Below are positions 6,052 to 7,422 of a stretch of 7,422 bases of DNA, piece after piece (the first letter of the stretch is position 1; each line of letters begins with the position of its first letter). Position numbers and translations under genes: made by a program. The stretch is from contig JAEYVF010000032.1 of assembly GCA_023432005.1 (NCBI GenBank), positions 1 to 7,422 on the forward strand. Direction: 5' to 3'. Source of the DNA: Actinomycetes bacterium. Lineage in GTDB: Bacteria > Actinomycetota > Actinomycetes > Actinomycetales > Microbacteriaceae. The notes under the pieces were generated by a model. That model saw nothing but the letters and a program-made list of their open reading frames with translations, ran no database searches and had not been told where the DNA came from.

Positions 6052-6825
6052 GTGACCGACCAGGCGATCCGCGTGGTCCCCGCGGGATGGTACGAGGACC
6101 CCTCCGACTCGACCCAGGTGCGCTGGTGGAACGGCATCGCCTGGACCGATCACACGCAGGCCAAGCCCGACCTCGACGGTGCCGAGTCCGCCGAGCTCGA
6201 GGCCAGCTTCGCCGGCCCCTCGGCCGTGCGCAGTCGTGCCCGCATCCGCCCGACCTCGACCGCCGAGAGCTGGGTGGTCGCGTTCACCCCGGTCATCCTC
6301 TTCGGCCTGCTCTTCGCCGCCGTGTGGGCGTGGCTGTATGTCGAGCCGACGCTCCTGTTCGGCGGCATCGCGCTCGGCGTGACCTACGCCATCACGGTCG
6401 TCGTCGCGATCCTGGATCGCCGCAAGCTCGCCCGGTGGGGGCACACGCCTCCGCCCTTCGCCGCGGTGCTGCTCACCGCGCCCGTCTACCTGCTCGTGCG
6501 CGCCCTCAAGCTCCCGAAGAGCTGGGGCCAGCTCGTGACGTGGGTCATCGGCGCGGTGCTCCTGCTCGGCGGCCCGGCTGCAGCCTGGTTCGGCGGCGCG
6601 CTCACCTCGGTGCAGATCGCGACGACGATCCAGTACGAGATCCGGCAGGAGCTCGTCGGCAACGGCACCGCGTCGGCGGTCTCCTGCCCGCCCATCGCGG
6701 ACACGCTGACCGTGGGCTCGATCTACACGTGCTCGGTGACCCGTGCAGATGGCAGCGACGCGAAGCTGTGGATCAGCATCGACTCCGACCACGGCGACTA
6801 CAGCTACTCCTTCGCCATCCACTGA
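6052..6825 (+). CDS. DUF2510 membrane protein with two-Cys C-terminal domain (second of cluster)
   Basis: A 257-residue paralogue of the preceding gene. Residues 10-35 are DUF2510 (PAGWYEDP, RWWNGIAWTDHT). A short linker of about 38 residues is followed by hydrophobic segments at about 74-97, 100-121, 134-149 and 161-184, with DRRKLARWGH (122-131) and APVYLLVR (143-150) in the same places as in the first protein. The C-terminal domain again holds the only two cysteines, C212 and C227 (C-X14-C, with G-S-I-Y-T-C). I chose GTG 6052: AAGAGG (6038-6043) lies eight bases upstream, and the nine residues before PAGWY match the eight in the first protein. The alternative ATG at 5983 overlaps the previous stop as ATGA and would add 23 residues, but it lacks a ribosome binding site, and the added codons (AGA, CAA, three GAA) are unlike the neighbouring genes. 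Same operon as the first gene. Confidence 0.87.
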   Translation: MTDQAIRVVPAGWYEDPSDSTQVRWWNGIAWTDHTQAKPDLDGAESAELEASFAGPSAVRSRARIRPTSTAESWVVAFTPVILFGLLFAAVWAWLYVEPTLLFGGIALGVTYAITVVVAILDRRKLARWGHTPPPFAAVLLTAPVYLLVRALKLPKSWGQLVTWVIGAVLLLGGPAAAWFGGALTSVQIATTIQYEIRQELVGNGTASAVSCPPIADTLTVGSIYTCSVTRADGSDAKLWISIDSDHGDYSYSFAIH

Positions 6826-6829
6826 CCGG

Positions 6830-6847
6830 CCGCGCTCGGAGGCGCGG
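6830..6847 (+). terminator. GC hairpin behind the second DUF2510 gene (possible terminator)
   Basis: CCGCGC-TCGGAG-GCGCGG gives a 6-bp all-GC stem with a 6-base loop starting 5 bases after the stop codon. There is no T-tract, so termination is uncertain, as is common in high-GC actinobacteria. It overlaps the region where the -35 of the next gene's promoter would lie. Confidence 0.35.
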
Positions 6848-6849
6848 GG

Positions 6850-6862
6850 TACCCTCGGGCCA
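6850..6862 (+). promoter_or_regulatory. -10 box placed for a leaderless transcript
   Basis: TACCCT (6850-6855) fits TANNNT and ends six bases before the A of the ATG at 6862, so the expected +1 falls on the start codon itself. No Shine-Dalgarno sequence precedes the ATG. This is the standard layout of leaderless actinobacterial genes. The -35 is not clear: CTGACC at 6822-6827 is 22 bases away. Confidence 0.42.
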
Positions 6863-7059
6863 TGAGCGAGAACCGATCCGACCGCGACAAGGTCGACGAC
6901 GCCCTGCGCGCGCGTGCGTCGCTCGCGCGCGACGCGTACTCCCCCGGCGAGCTCCTCGAGGGCGGCGCCGGACGGGCCGAGCACCTCTACGAGCCTGTCG
7001 TGCCCCTCGACGAGGGCGCCGAGCTCCAGGACGAGGCGGACAGCGCCGACGACGCCTGA
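6862..7059 (+). CDS. Small acidic soluble protein, unknown function
   Basis: A 65-residue ORF, MSENRSDRDKVDD..., with no hydrophobic segment and no cysteine. The first third is mixed-charge and probably helical (DKVDDALRARASLARDAY). The rest is acidic, Gly/Pro-containing and likely disordered, ending in DEGAELQDEADSADDA. I recognise no family. Support comes from the leaderless-type promoter directly before the ATG and from GC-rich third codon positions. It sits between two DUF2510 genes on the same strand, which may be chance or may indicate a cytoplasmic partner of that cluster. A stop at 7057-7059 is followed by CCCC/GGGG runs that could form a hairpin. Confidence 0.65.
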   Translation: MSENRSDRDKVDDALRARASLARDAYSPGELLEGGAGRAEHLYEPVVPLDEGAELQDEADSADDA

Positions 7060-7072
7060 GACGGGCTGTCTA

Positions 7073-7101
7073 CCCCACCACCGGGGTGACCCCAAGTGGG
7101 G
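7073..7101. repeat. Interleaved CCCC/GGGG palindrome array
   Basis: Four evenly sized runs, CCCC 7073-7076, GGGG 7083-7086, CCCC 7090-7093 and GGGG 7098-7101, give three overlapping palindromes: CCCC-N6-GGGG, GGGG-TGA-CCCC and CCCC-AAGT-GGGG. The last ends 25 bases before the -10 box of the third DUF2510 gene. It could be a multi-site operator, or alternative hairpins ending the upstream transcript. Confidence 0.38.
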
Positions 7102-7103
7102 AG

Positions 7104-7132
7104 TTCGAGCCCCTCTCGAGCGTCCCTAGACT
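7104..7132 (+). promoter_or_regulatory. Candidate promoter of the third DUF2510 gene
   Basis: TTCGAG (7104-7109) and TAGACT (7127-7132) are 17 bases apart. The -10 fits TANNNT, the -35 is modest. Transcription would start near 7139, giving a leader of about 42 bases before the GTG at 7181. The G4 run of the upstream palindrome ends three bases before the -35. Confidence 0.45.
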
Positions 7133-7140
7133 CCCTGTCA

Positions 7141-7160
7141 GCAGCCGATGGGGTGGCTGC
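7141..7160 (+). repeat. Stem-loop at the 5' end of the third DUF2510 leader
   Basis: GCAGCC and GGCTGC form a 6-bp stem around an 8-base loop, starting about two bases after the predicted transcription start and ending 11 bases before GGAGGA. It may stabilise the mRNA 5' end. It does not cover the ribosome binding site as drawn. Confidence 0.3.
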
Positions 7161-7180
7161 AGCTCGAGGGGGAGGAACTC

Positions 7181-7422
7181 GTGAGTCTCAGTGCCGCTGC
7201 TCCGGTCGCCGCCTGGTATCCGGACCCGACCGACGCCGACTCGCTTCGCTGGTGGGACGGTCTCGGCTGGACATCGCACACGCGTCCGCGTCCGGCGCAG
7301 GTTCCGCAGAGCCTGCCGACTCCCGACCCCGCGACGGCCTACATCCCCGAGGCGCCGCCTCAGACCGCGCCCGTGCTCCCGGAGCCCGTCGCCGCGGCGC
7401 CGGCGCCGGCGCCCGCGCCCGC
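7181..7422 (+). CDS. DUF2510 protein, 5' part (third of cluster)
   Basis: The GTG at 7181 has GGAGGA (7171-7176) five bases upstream. Eighty codons are visible and the frame stays open to the window edge. Residues 9-34 are a DUF2510 domain (VAAWYPDP, then RWWDGLGWTSHT); the usual Gly before WY is Ala. A Pro/Ala-rich linker follows and ends in a (PA)n run encoded by GC-only repeats at about 7394-7422. By analogy with the two upstream paralogues a membrane core may follow, but the sequence stops before it. Other DUF2510 proteins carry unrelated C-terminal parts, so the rest cannot be predicted. It has its own promoter region and is not obviously co-transcribed with the first two. Confidence 0.85.
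   Translation, partial: MSLSAAAPVAAWYPDPTDADSLRWWDGLGWTSHTRPRPAQVPQSLPTPDPATAYIPEAPPQTAPVLPEPVAAAPAPAPAP

Noticed and set aside
5512..7095. 527-residue minus-strand frame across the DUF2510 genes
   Set aside because: No domain, biased composition, and it lies opposite two clear coding genes.
7394..7422. GC-only tandem repeat at the right edge as a possible genetic element
   Set aside because: It encodes a Pro-Ala run in frame with the third DUF2510 gene, so it is a coding low-complexity linker.
1..7422. Mobile element, phage, CRISPR, toxin-antitoxin or defence system
   Set aside because: No transposase, integrase, direct-repeat array, Cas, nuclease or toxin-type gene is visible. The helicase is a DUF3516 chromosomal type with no nuclease or methylase neighbours, so a defence role is not supported.

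Overview
The window is high-GC DNA with strong GC3 bias, frequent GTG starts, AGGAG-type ribosome binding sites and TANNNT -10 boxes. Together with a DUF3516 helicase and several DUF2510 proteins this points to an actinobacterium, most likely of the Microbacteriaceae type; that placement is inference from gene content and style. I see no rRNA, tRNA, CRISPR array, insertion sequence or phage gene. It reads as ordinary chromosome carrying one poorly understood paralogous gene cluster.

Left part (1-1685), minus strand. A gene start at the very left edge (only six codons visible) is followed by a two-gene operon read right to left: a PiT-family phosphate permease (GTG 1493 to stop 351) and a 74-residue two-helix membrane protein (354-130) that overlaps it by ATGA. 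The 192-bp gap 1494-1685 holds the pit promoter region, with an 18-bp palindrome, and the promoter of a rightward 110-residue membrane protein (1686-2018).

Middle (2022-4571), minus strand. One large gene encodes a Ski2-like DEAD/DEAH helicase with a DUF3516 C-terminal region. It is convergent with the 110-residue gene, only 3 bases apart. It starts in a 158-bp divergent control region (4572-4729) that also drives the rightward cluster.

Right part (4730-7422), plus strand. Three genes begin with the same small DUF2510 domain (GWYxDP...RWWxxxxWTxHT pattern). The first two are full length and share one architecture: N-terminal DUF2510, a linker of very different length, a four-hydrophobic-segment membrane core with conserved DRxxLxRxGH and APVYLxxR motifs, and a C-terminal DUF4333-like domain with the only two cysteines of each protein. 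The third is cut by the window edge in a Pro/Ala-rich linker. A 65-residue acidic ORF with a leaderless-type promoter lies between the second and third.

The most interesting signals are this DUF2510 cluster, which looks like a tandemly expanded membrane family of unknown job, and short C4-N4/6-G4 palindromes that sit upstream of the -10 boxes of three rightward promoters. Neither proves a new system. Both are testable by family and motif searches.
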